A stretch of DNA of 64,000 nt. Origin: Colias croceus. Taxonomy: Eukaryota > Arthropoda > Insecta > Lepidoptera > Pieridae. The position numbers and the translations under genes are program-made. Shown here one piece after another: positions 53,837 to 64,000 of this stretch; position 1 is the stretch's first letter, and every line of letters starts with the position of its first letter. A model generated the notes under the pieces. It ran no database searches and had not been told where the DNA came from. It saw only the letters and a list, made by a program, of their open reading frames with translations. Where the stretch lies: the NCBI RefSeq assembly GCF_905220415.1, contig NC_059538.1:11532001-11596000 (forward strand). Reading direction: 5' to 3'.

Positions 53837-54628
53837 GGGTACATTTCCACCAGAGATGTGCTGTGTAGCTATGCTACGAAAATGTAATAGCCATGCTATG
53901 AAACCATGTGACTGTTTCCACTGATGCAGCGGTGCGAGTAAGATTTTTTTTTTATGTCAGAGCAAAGGGGCGATTAATGATTTTTAAGGATTTTTTTTAT
54001 GCATTGTTTGGGCCACCAGATGTTAACTGAACACTACCGGTTACAGGTGCTTTGCCTTGATGATATGGAGATGCGCCGTAGCAAAGCGAGGAAGATGCGC
54101 AGCTCGAGCTATGCGATGTATCAATGGTAGAATCCGCTCTGCACATAGCACGCATCCATTGCACGCATCCATTGCACGCATCCATAGCACGCATCCATAG
54201 CACGCATCCGTAGCACGCATCCATAGCACGCATCCATAGCCCGCATCCATTGCACGCATCCATTGCACGTATCCATAGCACGCATCCATAGCATGTATCC
54301 ATAGCTCGCATCCATAGCACGCATCCATAGCACGCATCCATAACCCGCATCCATAGCACGCATCCATAACCCGCATCCATAGCACGCATCCATAGCACGC
54401 ATCCATAACCCGCATCCATAGCACGCATCCATAGCACGCATCCATAGCACGCATCCATTGCACGCATCCATTGCACGCATCCATAGCACGCATCCATTGC
54501 ACGCATCCTTCCATATAAAAAACATATCTTATCTGAGATCGTTTCAAGCGCATATTATGCATTAATGATGATTGGTGGATAACAAACGCATCGCACGCAA
54601 CATAGCACAGCTCTTGTGGAAAAGCACC
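53837..54628. mobile_element. TTAA-flanked MITE containing a minisatellite
   Basis: Ends GGGTACATTTCCACCAGAGA and, on the complement, GGTGCTTTTCCACAAGAGC, flanked by TTAA at 53833-53836 and 54629-54632. This fits a piggyBac-type MITE, though a 3-bp TTA/TAA reading cannot be excluded. The interior near both ends has 'gtgctgtgtagc' / 'atagcacagc' variants from which the 13-bp array could have grown. Confidence 0.65.
54143..54508. repeat. 13-bp minisatellite, CATAGCACGCATC unit
   Basis: About 28 tandem units of CAT(A/T)GCACGCATC with sporadic variants (CATAACCCGCATC, CATAGCATGTATC, CGTAGCACGCATC). Because 13 is not a multiple of three and the unit has no stop on the minus strand, all three minus frames stay open with a 13-residue period. 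Those ORFs (53997-54562) are a consequence of the repeat, not evidence of a protein. Confidence 0.95.
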
Positions 54629-54632
54629 TTAA

Positions 54633-55560
54633 CGGTTAAGTGCATGTAATGTAGCGAGTAGCTCGTTAATCAGATGCATATTCGAGGGCCATTAATAATT
54701 CCTATAATTATTATTCCAACCGCTAAAACCAAGATAGTGAATATTAATGGATCGTGCGTATGGTTTTATGTTTATCATTGCTGTGGACAGGTGTTTCTCT
54801 GTTGTCTATGTGAATATGGGAATATGTGATGAATAAGTGTCCCCCTTGTTTATCACACAGATGAAGATGATTGTATCTTCATTCAAATATAAATGAAGTG
54901 AGAATTCAATTTAAAGAAAGTATAAAATATTGTGATTGCATTATTACAACCGCTGAAGCTAAAATAGTTATATAAATGGTGAATAATAAAATTAAGAATT
55001 AATTAAAACTACGACGTAATTAGAAACGTATATTCATTAGTTTCGGAAATTAATTTCAATTAAACTTCAGCCTATGGCTTCGCTCATATAATATAAAAAA
55101 AAACTTATATACTTATCTGACTATAATCATTATAATATTATGTATTTTATCATATTTTTGTAGATGTCCGTCTAATAATAATAATTAATACTTAATTCAA
55201 AAGTTTTATTGCAACCATAACATCTGGATTATAAATTTAAACACAAGCGAAGCCGTGAGCCAAAGTATATTAAATAATATTATGTAGACAGAATATATTA
55301 AATAATAATATTATGTAATATGTATATCGACAGAAAGATACCTTAGCTATATGTGGAATTGACTCTACACCTGGTTCCCCGATGCTTCAAGCAAACAGAG
55401 AAAAGCAATTTTTAGACGTGTCAATGCCTGCTATTCAGAGATAATATTTTTATTCCACTCAATTCCCGGGAGCTATGAACTGTATGGATTTAAAAATATT
55501 ATGGTAAGTTGAAATTATTGAAAGTGTCGTGAAAGAGGTCGTAGACTTTTATTATTTATA
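54633..55560. other. AT-rich spacer
   Basis: No gene recognised. Worn Helitron-like traces ('tatggcttcgctc' 55072, 'gcgaagccgtgagc' 55247) may be old ends. Confidence 0.4.
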
Positions 55561-56029
55561 CTAGCTTCCGCCCGCGACTCCGTCCGCGCGGATGTCGGTC
55601 TTTGCGTGGATGGTTTATTTCTCCATTTTGAGTAACTCGGACAATGACATCTTATAAATATCTATTGGACCCAAATACGGCTAGGTCTATAATAATACGC
55701 AACGTGTGTTCGCGGTACCTAATACAGAACAACGTCTATGGATAACTGAAAAATTGAGATTAATTTTTTTTCTACGTATTTTTCCAGGATAAAAAGTATT
55801 CTATTTTACGCCCAGGATAATAAGGTATAATCATACCAAGTTTCATCGAAATCGAACCGGTAGTTTTCACGTGATGTCTTCACATACAGACAGACAGACA
55901 GACATACAAAAATTTTTTTAATCACATATTTGGGTTTGGTATCGATCCAGTAACACCCCCTGCTAGTTATTTTTTCAATATTTTCAATGTACAGAATTGA
56001 CCCTTCTACAGATTTATTATATGTATAGA
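55561..56029 (-). mobile_element. Non-autonomous Helitron, family G (469 bp)
   Basis: CTAGCTTCCGCCCGCGACTCCGTCCGCG at the 3' end, 'gacagacagacagacatacaaaaat', 'gtaacaccccctgctagttat', then ATGTACAGAATTGACCC..., ending TTATTATATGTATAGA. On the minus strand it starts TCTATACATATAATAAATC. Flanks A and T. Longer and different in the middle from the other families. Confidence 0.75.
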
Positions 56030-56182
56030 TTAGTCTCTGCTGTTATATTTCTTTAACCATAGAATTAGTTGGCTTTATTTACAAAGAAACAATTTTACAG
56101 CAACGCAAGACATTTTATTTAAAACACATATAACTAGTATGACTTATAAAGTAGGTAGTATAATTATGTATAGCAGGTGAGT

Positions 56183-56482
56183 AGGTAAGTACATACCTCC
56201 GGGCGATGGAGCGGGGATTTAGTCCATCGTCCGGTGAGATGAGGCGGCGTGAGACGTGCTCCGTTCACGCCGCCCTATGAGGTAAGAGCTGGCGGGCTCA
56301 TAGTTTGTGTCGGCCTGGAGACGGGCAGCTGCTGATGGGGTCACGGAAGAATTCTACCTATACCCGTGGCCCCGTCGTTTATGTGGCTTGACGGAACACA
56401 GTGGGGTTTTGGTCGGTAGGAATCCGACATAACCCGCGGCCCTTTCCCCGGACGCCGTGGGTATCTATGCAAGATTTCCCCA

Positions 56483-56518
<36 letters not shown>

Positions 56519-56531
56519 TAAGTACATACCT
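56183..56531 (+). mobile_element. 5'-truncated LINE copy with 16-bp target duplication and long A-tail
   Basis: The insert is 56199-56515 between AGGTAAGTACATACCT at 56183-56198 and 56516-56531. Same family as 30451-30605 (CGGAACACAGTGGGGTTTT, CCGTGGGTATCT, GATTTCCCCACT) with ~160 bp more at the 5' side. The A-tail spans 56486-56516 (31 A, the last shared with the duplication), so the insertion is recent. Confidence 0.88.
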
Positions 56532-57106
56532 TTATATTTAGTTGTCTTACTTACTTCTCTTGGGTATATGAGTACCTACCGTGTATTACAATTTTATATT
56601 TTACTAGCTGACTCGTCTGCCAGGATATCCTTATCACTTAGGGGTATAACACATATTTTACGACCTATTCTAAAACTTAACGGATACACAAAAAAACCTC
56701 CTCCATTTTGGAGGAGTCTAGTTACAAACAGAGAATTTTCTATATAAATATATAGATCTAAAAAGAAAGATGATACATTATTATCACAATATAACCCATA
56801 ATCACGTAATTTTTTACCCAAACGGTTTCAATTTCATGTAACATAAACCTCTAAGGTTAGGTAAGGGTCTTGTAATTGTTTTAAATGGGCTCGAAAAAGG
56901 TACATAATCTCCGCAGCTTTTCTTTTATTGTGATGTTGAATATCATTGTATGGAGTGTGTAATTTGATTCTTTGAAGTAGAATGTAATGATTGCTTACGC
57001 TTTGGTTATGTTATTAAAGAAGGTACTTTTTACGCGATTATTGTATGGATTAATTTAAGGCTTGTATGTGTTTATTAAATGTTAAGTGACAGTTTGAAAG
57101 TAATAT
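56532..57106. other. AT-rich spacer
   Basis: No gene or repeat recognised. Confidence 0.5.
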
Positions 57107-57212
57107 TGAAGTAAAACTTCTTTAGGCGCGTTGAGAGTAAAATTTCGGGGTCGCGTCATGGCAATACCGTTACGTCTTATTTTACGTGTGCTCGGCACAC
57201 ACGCTCCTTTTA
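57107..57212 (-). repeat. MITE-like element with GTGTGCT.GGCACAC palindrome, copy 4
   Basis: GAAGTAAAACTTCTTTAGGCGCGTTGAGAGTAAAATTTC, 'tcgcgtcatgg', then ACGTGTGCTCGGCACACACGC, the reverse of copies 1-3. Confidence 0.6.
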
Positions 57213-57646
57213 GGCTTCTTTATGTTTATGAATACTTATGTTTAAATCTTTAGATAATGATTCAATAAATAGCAAATATAGTTTGTTTGTAACGATAAAA
57301 CTCAAAATTACTACACCGATTTCTAAAATTATTTTACCAACATAAAAAAGCTCTATTTTCAGGAATAATAACAGTTATTTTATTTTGCTTATATTATAAT
57401 ATGGTGATTGGACAAGCTTCTAGTATAAAATAAAATCATGTCAGTCCATCAAAAGTTTTCAAGCGTAATATTCATGATCCAGTTTTTTATTATATCTTCT
57501 ACTTTCTAGTTGCTGCCGCGATTTAGTCGCATAGAAGTCGACAAGGTACGAGTTAAAGATACGGTCTTTCCCCAATATTCAGTTATTCACTGGAATTTTG
57601 ATATAAAAAGTAGCCACTTCAATTCACTTTAACATATTATAGATTA
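57213..57646. other. AT-rich spacer
   Basis: No gene or repeat recognised. Confidence 0.5.
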
Positions 57647-57873
57647 CTAGGTTTCCGCCCGCGGCTTTGCCCGCGCAGTCAAAGAAAAACCCGAATAGTT
57701 CCCGTTCTCCTGGGATTTCCGGGATGACATCATTTTCCTGGGATAAAAAGTAGCCTATGTCCTTTCTCGGGTATCAAAATATTTCTATACCAAATTTAAT
57801 GCAAATTGGTCGGCGTGATTGAGTAACAGACAGACAGACAGAGTTACTTTCGCATTTATAATATTAGTATGGA
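57647..57873 (-). mobile_element. Non-autonomous Helitron, family A
   Basis: CTAG, TTTCCGCCCGCGGCTTTGCCCGC, 'ctttctcgggtatcaaaatatt', 'gtgattgagtaacagacagacag', ending TTATAATATTAGTATGGA with A and T flanks. Confidence 0.82.
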
Positions 57874-60800
57874 TTTACTAATTAACTACAGTATATATTG
57901 TCCACTTTACTACTTAGAAATTTGGTCCAGAGCTAAACCGACTAATAAATGAATTCTCACAACTAACGGAACGAACAATATAAAATTCCCAAGCCTATAC
58001 ACTCTAGCTAATTACTCAAAGATAAAGCACCCGAAATGCTCCCTTAAAGAACATTTGGTCCATAAATAATTGTTTTGTTTAATGGACAGTGAACCAGAGG
58101 TTCATTTTTAATGTTACCCTAAAAGATCCAGCTATGGAATTGCCTCTAATTACTGTTTCAAGGCCCCTGCGTGAGTTTCCACGCTGTCTGGGCATTGGTC
58201 TTATATTTATTTCGGTAATCAATTTAATGTATAAATAAATAAGTTATATTTACATTGTAGTGTATGTTTGTTTGATAGAGATCACAGCGAAAATAAAACT
58301 GTATTCTGCCTTTTCCTTCCTTTCCTGACATACCATCAATTATTGTATTTAATTATTATCTCCTTTTAAAATAACTGTTACAGGTTCAGAACGATAAGAT
58401 CTAAATAAAGTATCTCTATATTCTATACACATAATTAAACAAGCCAATGTCCTAGTAATGTATTATTTTCTTATATTAACTTTAATAATTAACTAATTTT
58501 CTATTACTTTATGAACCGTGGAATGATAAATCTCTAGAAGTAAAAATACCAAAGAGGCCCACGATCACCTTATTAGATACTAAACTGAGCAAAAACAGCT
58601 CAAAATTCATACTACAACACAAAAATAAACACAACTTCTGCAATCAATTTTATCGCGCACGTTTGTTCCACAATCAAGTTCCAAGCTTCCACGTTCATGA
58701 CTGGAGGTAAATAAAACGGAACAATCAGTGTAATAGTAAATGTTTCGGCTAGATGCGCCCTAAATACTAAACCCAAGTTTATTTGAACTTTTCGTAAGAG
58801 AGTTCTTAAATAAAAGTTCTGTGCTATTTATTCGTGATAGAAATCGAGGAATTTGGTCAATTGGTTACTAACTTGTTAGTTATGCATTAGTAAGAAATAG
58901 AGAAAGAAGTTTCAGTAGCAGACTTCAATAAAACTAAAAATAAATTCAATTTCAAGAGGGAAGTGAACAGGTGCATTCTAGGGAAACACGCTCCATCATA
59001 GGCCACATCTAAGCTTACCATCAGTCGAGGTCGTAGCCAAGTGCTCCCCTATCGCAGCATAAAAAAATATACAATAAAAATGGTTAAAGTGACTTATGCC
59101 CAAACAGTGTGACGCTATAAAGTGTAGCTAGTCAGCATGTGCTACACTTGATGTAGGTACAATTAATTGGAACGAAGTTCCTTATCGCGCGTTGTGAAAG
59201 GGGACTAGACGGAAAAAATTCTTACAAAAAGTTGTCACGACTCTTTTTGCTAGAGTTGTAAGCCGTGCGGCGTGCGCGTGGTTCTCTGTCTGTCTCTCAA
59301 TACTACTCACTTCGTTCCATCCGGATGTCCCTTGACATCGCTCAAGTTTTTTTAAACTGTTTTTTTCCTAAATTTAAAGAATCTCTTGCTATTAATTCCA
59401 CAAAAGCATAATAGATTATATTTCACCTGCAAAATATACCTCTTTTGTTATCACACACATAATTTTGCAGCTCTGCCTGATATATACCACGAAATAAAAC
59501 AGCATATCCGATATTCGTATCTAGGCCAATAATTTACCCATTGTTATATATTAATTTTCAAGTATGAAAGGCTACGCGACCAGCGCAATTAGGGTTCTGA
59601 TTTAAGATTATGTTCTATTTATGCTAGATTAAAACACTAACGAGAAAGCTCTAGGTTTCTAGGTCGAATGGACTAAAGCATGTTTTAGCTGAATAATGTA
59701 GGAATATTTTAAACTATAATTTTAGTGATGAATAAATATGACCCGATTCATTAGAGAGTAGTGCTGTCTCGCTTGCACGGTGCGTTCTCTTTCTTGCTAT
59801 CCTGAGTACAATGAAAATAACGATGTTTATGTTTAAAATGGCAATTAAAGTACATAATATAACTCATTGAGGTTGACGTCGTTAATATTTTTTTTAGTTT
59901 TTATAATGCAAGTATTATACTAGTACCTAATGTTAAAGTTATTCCACCCAAATTTTAAAAAGACAGATTAGGTTAAGTCATTTTAATTATATTTTTGGAA
60001 ATAAAATTATTAAATTACGAACTTTGTAAATTTCATTATTTTCCACAGTACAAAAATATTTTCTTCTCATCAAGGAAATAACAGTTTTTGTTTGAAAGTA
60101 ATTTTGTTTGTAAAGAAAACAGAAAGTACACATTTTCCTACCAACACCCAAAATCTAATTATCTCAAGTACATTATAAAACATGGATCGCAAATAGGCAT
60201 TGTTCTTAGATATTCCCGACTTTTAATTAGGGCCATCCCGCTCTAATGTCGGTCGGTAAATCATCGCTCCAGTTGCTATTAGGGATCAGTACCTAAAAGG
60301 TAACCGGGACCCTATTACAACGGTAAACAGATACGTACAGTAGCGAAACTCGATACAAATCGAATCGCTTATTCACTCAAACATGCGTATCGAAGAGACT
60401 TCACACAACCGCTCGTCGTTCGAACGTTTAGTAGATAGTTTGGCTACTGTTCGTACTATTTTTTTACTGTGGAAAGGCTAAGACTTCGCTGTCTATCTGT
60501 CTGTCCATCCATCGGCCCTGTCACAACTCACAAGCCGTGATTATTCAGACAGTTCAGATGCACGTGGTAATGATTTTATGTTTATGTTTAAGCGGTTGGT
60601 ATGGTAATAAATTCTCTGAGTGACCAATTTTGTTTTCTTTTATCTTATTTGTACGGGACCCTTGTCGCGAATCCAACTCACACTTAACCGATTGTTATTA
60701 TTATACTCTTGTTTCATAACAAACGCGGTAACCTAAATTTTTAACCTTTGTCCGTTCTTTATTCAGATCTGTTGAGTTTCGCGGCGCTGCGGGCATAAAA

Positions 60801-60993
60801 TCTGGTATTGTTAAATACTTCCTTGTACATAAATATTAATGTACAGAATGGAGATTTAGTGGGTCGAGTTTTGTGAGGTTTTCTCGTATGAATTACGATT
60901 GAAATGAGATTGTAACTCCTTAAATTGTTGCAATGGCTATGGGGAAAGTTTTCACATTAATCATGAAAAGGGAATACTTAATATGTTTTTTTT
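57874..60993. other. 3-kb stretch without recognisable gene
   Basis: AT-rich. About 60299-60700 carries 'acgggaccctatta', 'ggctaagacttcgctgtc', 'gtacgggacccttgtcgcgaatccaactcacactt', which I read as a decayed interspersed repeat. Otherwise nothing recognised. Confidence 0.4.
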
Positions 60994-61140
60994 AAGTGAA
61001 ACTTTTATTACATCGTCTCAAACTTTTTGGTCTGTGTAGCGCATGTCGCGTGCGGCGTGACGCACGATACGTACGATAATTATCGTACAAATACGATAAT
61101 TTTTAGTTAAATGTCTATGGTGTGAAAAAAAGTTTCACTT
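60994..61140. repeat. Inverted-repeat element, AAGTGAAACTTTT ends
   Basis: AAGTGAAACTTTTATTAC at 60994 and GTGAAAAAAAGTTTCACTT ending 61140 are inverted. The interior holds a GTACGATAATTATCGTAC palindrome (61071-61088). The ends resemble the AGTGAAACTT repeats of the four-copy MITE-like family. Confidence 0.5.
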
Positions 61141-61244
61141 TTACCGTGGTTTCATAAAACCACACAACATTTTTTATTATAATAAACATCGTTCTTCTTA
61201 AACTTAAATTTTCTATTCTTTAAAGATTTCTTATTTATAAAGTA

Positions 61245-61416
61245 CTAGCGGTCCGCCCCGGCTTCGCCCGTGGTACATATTTACGTTTTCTCTACATAAG
61301 AACCATCCTCGTACTTCAAGGAATATAATAAAAAAAGAATTATCGAAATCGGTTCAGCCGTTCTCGAGTTATGGAATTACAACGAAAAGTGGCATTGTTT
61401 TATATATATTAGAAGA
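61245..61416 (-). mobile_element. Non-autonomous Helitron, family D
   Basis: CTAGCGGTCCGCCCCGGCTTCGCCCGTGG, 'accatcctcgtacttcaaggaat', 'atcggttcagccgttctcgag', 'acaacgaaaagtggcattg', ending TATATATTAGAAGA. Confidence 0.8.
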
Positions 61417-61454
61417 ATACCTTGAAACGTGGAGATAAATAATTATATTAATCA

Positions 61455-61633
61455 CTACATTGTTTAAAACACGCTGTCGCAGTCTGTTCGTCTCTATGTA
61501 AGTATGCTTAAATCTTAAAAACTATAGCAACGGATTTTGATAGGATTTTTTAAGTAGATAAAATTGTTCCTGAGAAATGTTTTAGTATATTATTTGTTAA
61601 GTTCACTACAAAGTGGGTGAAGCCGCGCGTAAG
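61455..61633 (+). mobile_element. Degenerate Helitron, family C
   Basis: TCACTACATTGTTTAAAACACGC, 'agtatgcttaaatcttaaaaac', 'caacggattttgat', ending 'gggtgaagccgcgcgtaagctaag'. Confidence 0.65.
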
Positions 61634-62757
61634 CTAAGTAAGTAGAGTAAAAAGTTTCCATTACTATTTTATCATGATTTTTACAACCAAAATGAAAAAT
61701 GGTTTCAAAAAAAGTTCTATACAAAAATGTAGTACAAACGAAAGAATTCGGTTTGTCCGCACGAGTGCCCTCAAAGCTAGATACCGCCAGCTCTAACAAG
61801 CTGTCCACAATAACGACGCTTTGTAGTATTGACTAGCTTTAGCTTCTTGCTTTGCTTGGTATAATTCTACACTACGTTTTACACTAAATTGCTTATTTAG
61901 ACTCAAACATTTATTTATTCAATTAGACTTTTTCTAGAAGCATATTAATTGAAACATCATAACATATTTTTTAGTATTTTACACTTGGTAGATAAAAAGT
62001 GTATAGTTATTTGAAAGTATATACAATAATATTATTATGTGTAGTTTTCAAACGAATCTGTATAACTGCTTTATGTGTATAATAATTACTATCACGAGAT
62101 ACTTATTGTCATTGCGAGCATATGCCTCTTATGAGAGTTTAAGTCATATCCCATCATGCTAGCATTATTTGGGTAGATAACCAATAATCAGTTAATTGGT
62201 TCATGATAATTCTTACAATGACCCGTTTCCGTATGTTGATTTCCTCCACTGATTGGAGCAGGATGCATATAAATTGTTAAATTAATTATTAACTAATATG
62301 AAATCTTCCTTTCTTTCTTAAATCAATTTTTTGCCGCTCAGCAACTTTAGATCCCTTCTTTTTAGCCTTTTTAATAAAGGCTTTACCCCTGCCACCATTC
62401 TTCTAAACGTAATATACACACAATGATAACAATTCTCATCATCATTATTATACATAGGTAGGACTATAAATCGTTCACAAATCTGATCATCAATACGTTG
62501 CTTACTATAAATCTAAATAATATTGTGCCTAACTTCCAGGAACATTTATTATTAATCCAACTAAACGTAAACTATTATGCAAGATTATAATTCAAAGTAA
62601 ATATCGGAACATTTCAGAATGACATGTCCTATCTTATCCCTGGGGTTCCGAGAAATCGCTTCCGAATTGTCACTTGGCTGTCCCATTCTTGATTCTTGAT
62701 GTGGATTTTAGTATACCTTTAGTTTTATATTATTATTTTATGCTATACAGTATACTA
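61634..62757. other. AT-rich spacer
   Basis: No gene or repeat recognised. Confidence 0.5.
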
Positions 62758-62979
62758 TCCGACTAATATTATAAATGCCATAGTTTGTGAGCATGGATTG
62801 ATGGATGTGAAGGTTAATTCTTTCATGCAAATACTAATAAACCGATTACAATGAAATTTGGTACGTAGATAGCTGAAGTGCCAGAATAAGACATAAGCTA
62901 CTTTTAGAAACCCCACAGGAATGAGAACTATGCGGATTTTTCTTTGAAAACGTGGGCGAAGACGCGTGCCCAAATCTAG
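62758..62979 (+). mobile_element. Non-autonomous Helitron, family A, diverged
   Basis: TCCGACTAATATTATAAATGCC, 'ctttcatgcaaatactaataaaccgatt', 'ataagacataagctactttt', 'cgtgggcgaagacgcgtgcc', ending CTAG. A further 5'-type fragment (TATTATTATAAATGTGAAAG) starts immediately afterwards (62979-63045). Confidence 0.7.
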
Positions 62980-63045
62980 TATTATTATAAATGTGAAAGT
63001 GTGTTTGTATAGCTTTCTTTCACACCGCAAAGGATTGATTTTGTG

Positions 63046-63779
63046 ATATAATGTCTGGAAATATTTAAAAGTTTTTCAGTAGTAGTAAAATTTAATTAGA
63101 ATTTTGCAATTTTAATGCGAGGAAGAATAAAACAGATATATTTTGTGATATGTAGGCTTTTGGACGTGATGAAAAATAATGATAAGTTTCTAATATTATA
63201 TTATGTTAAAATTAACATCATACAAAATAATTATGTAGAAATTATTCATGATGAATGAATCCATTTGTTATTTATTTACTACTATTTTTTCTAGCCCGAT
63301 GTGTCTACTTTACGACTGTTTCGTTTTTCGTTCTGTTCGTTTTTTAGATAATAATACTAACCTAACCTGTATTAAGCTTCACATTTTTCGACGAATTTTG
63401 TCAGGATAGGTCATGTTGTGACCATCAACAGTACATTCAACACAAACATAATTGCAAAGTTACATACTATTTAAAATCATTACCAATTTCACGTCGTTAA
63501 AACCTCGCTTTTCATCGATGTTATACATACAGATACATGATTTTTATCTAGTATGTTTATTTATATAATATTGTATTTATATATAATATATATTATTTTC
63601 TTCTCATATGTATATATGTATCTATTTGTGAACATATGTATATTATTTATCTCAGTCTTGTGGCTTGTACATGCTGTTATTATTTTATTTTTTAACTATT
63701 ATCTATTTATTTTATTTTTGTATGTATGTGTATATTTATTTGTGCTCTGCCCACCCCTATCCTTTAATTAATTTCTCTG
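63046..63779. other. AT-rich low-complexity stretch
   Basis: TAT/ATA-rich, especially 63540-63760. Open frames there come from low complexity. Confidence 0.5.
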
Positions 63780-63907
63780 TGTACAACCGGTTGTCTGGAA
63801 GAAATCGCTATTTAGCGATAAGGCCGCCGTTTGTTATAATGTATCCTAGGTTAAGTCTCAATTTGTAATTTATCTTGAGCAATAAAGCATAAATAAATAA
63901 ATAAATA
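63780..63907 (+). repeat. LINE 3' end with (AAAT)n tail
   Basis: GGTTGTCTGGAAGAAATCGCTATTTAGCGATAAGGCCGCC is the conserved tail of a lepidopteran non-LTR family. A GAGCAATAAAG polyadenylation-like signal and (ATAA)n tail follow. The upstream coding part is not recognisable. Confidence 0.65.
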
Positions 63908-64000
63908 CAGCTAATCTTACAGGAAATCTCTTTATCTACAGATTATACTCGCATCAAACATTATCATGTTATCGAGTAAATCAAAACAGAGCTGACCGTT

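Noticed and set aside
54143..54508. CRISPR array
   Set aside because: Units are 13 bp in direct tandem without spacers, in a eukaryotic transposon.
53997..54562. Three overlapping minus-strand ORFs of 134-173 residues with periodic sequence
   Set aside because: They are a by-product of a 13-bp tandem repeat without stops, open in all three frames, so not evidence for a repeat protein.

Overview
This 64 kb window looks like AT-rich, non-genic nuclear DNA from a lepidopteran insect (moth or butterfly). The main clue is the density of short Helitron-type repeats: about 30 copies, many with TC...TTATAATATTAG near one end and GC-rich ...CGAAGCCGCGG...CTAG at the other. These, and the GGCCT..CCAGCAGTGG LINE/SINE tails, are typical of Lepidoptera as I remember them. 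I see no convincing host gene, tRNA, rRNA or CRISPR array. All recognisable protein coding belongs to transposable elements. Family assignments rest on what I can read and on recall, not on a database search. Layout: 1-761 is flank with one Helitron. 762-11533 is a BEL/Pao LTR retrotransposon with 320-bp LTRs that differ at one base and a 5-bp target duplication (ATTAT). It carries gag, protease, reverse transcriptase, RNase H and integrase. The integrase frame runs without a stop into an envelope-like domain that has a furin-type site and a membrane anchor, resembling the baculovirus F / insect endogenous retrovirus envelope class. It is broken by a gag frameshift, a pol frameshift and a 1,616-bp piggyBac-like element sitting in the reverse transcriptase at a TTAA site. 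That element is itself an internally deleted derivative with a decayed transposase. 11.5-64 kb is a mosaic of small non-autonomous elements. It holds Helitron copies of several families, often joined end to end, inverted or chimeric. At 16.7-19.8 kb are two inverted 1.29-kb TIR elements that fit the description of Spy transposons (inserted between AAA and TTT with no target duplication). Each carries the same PIF/Harbinger-like MITE, and the left copy sits inside a Helitron. Other elements include further PIF/Harbinger-like MITEs (23.5 kb, 48.9 kb), fold-back elements (26.0, 26.4, 37.2, 41.2 kb), a TTAA-flanked MITE containing a 13-bp minisatellite (53.8-54.6 kb), 5'-truncated LINE copies with 13- and 16-bp target duplications (11.7, 30.5, 56.2 kb) and tRNA-derived SINEs (42.3 and 47.1 kb). 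Longer stretches (for example 32.2-37.2, 57.9-61.0 and 61.6-62.8 kb) show only AT-rich sequence with short spurious ORFs. The window reads as a history of nested insertions. The most informative loci are the nested Helitron > Spy-like > Harbinger-like stack, the envelope-bearing BEL/Pao element and the minisatellite-bearing MITE.
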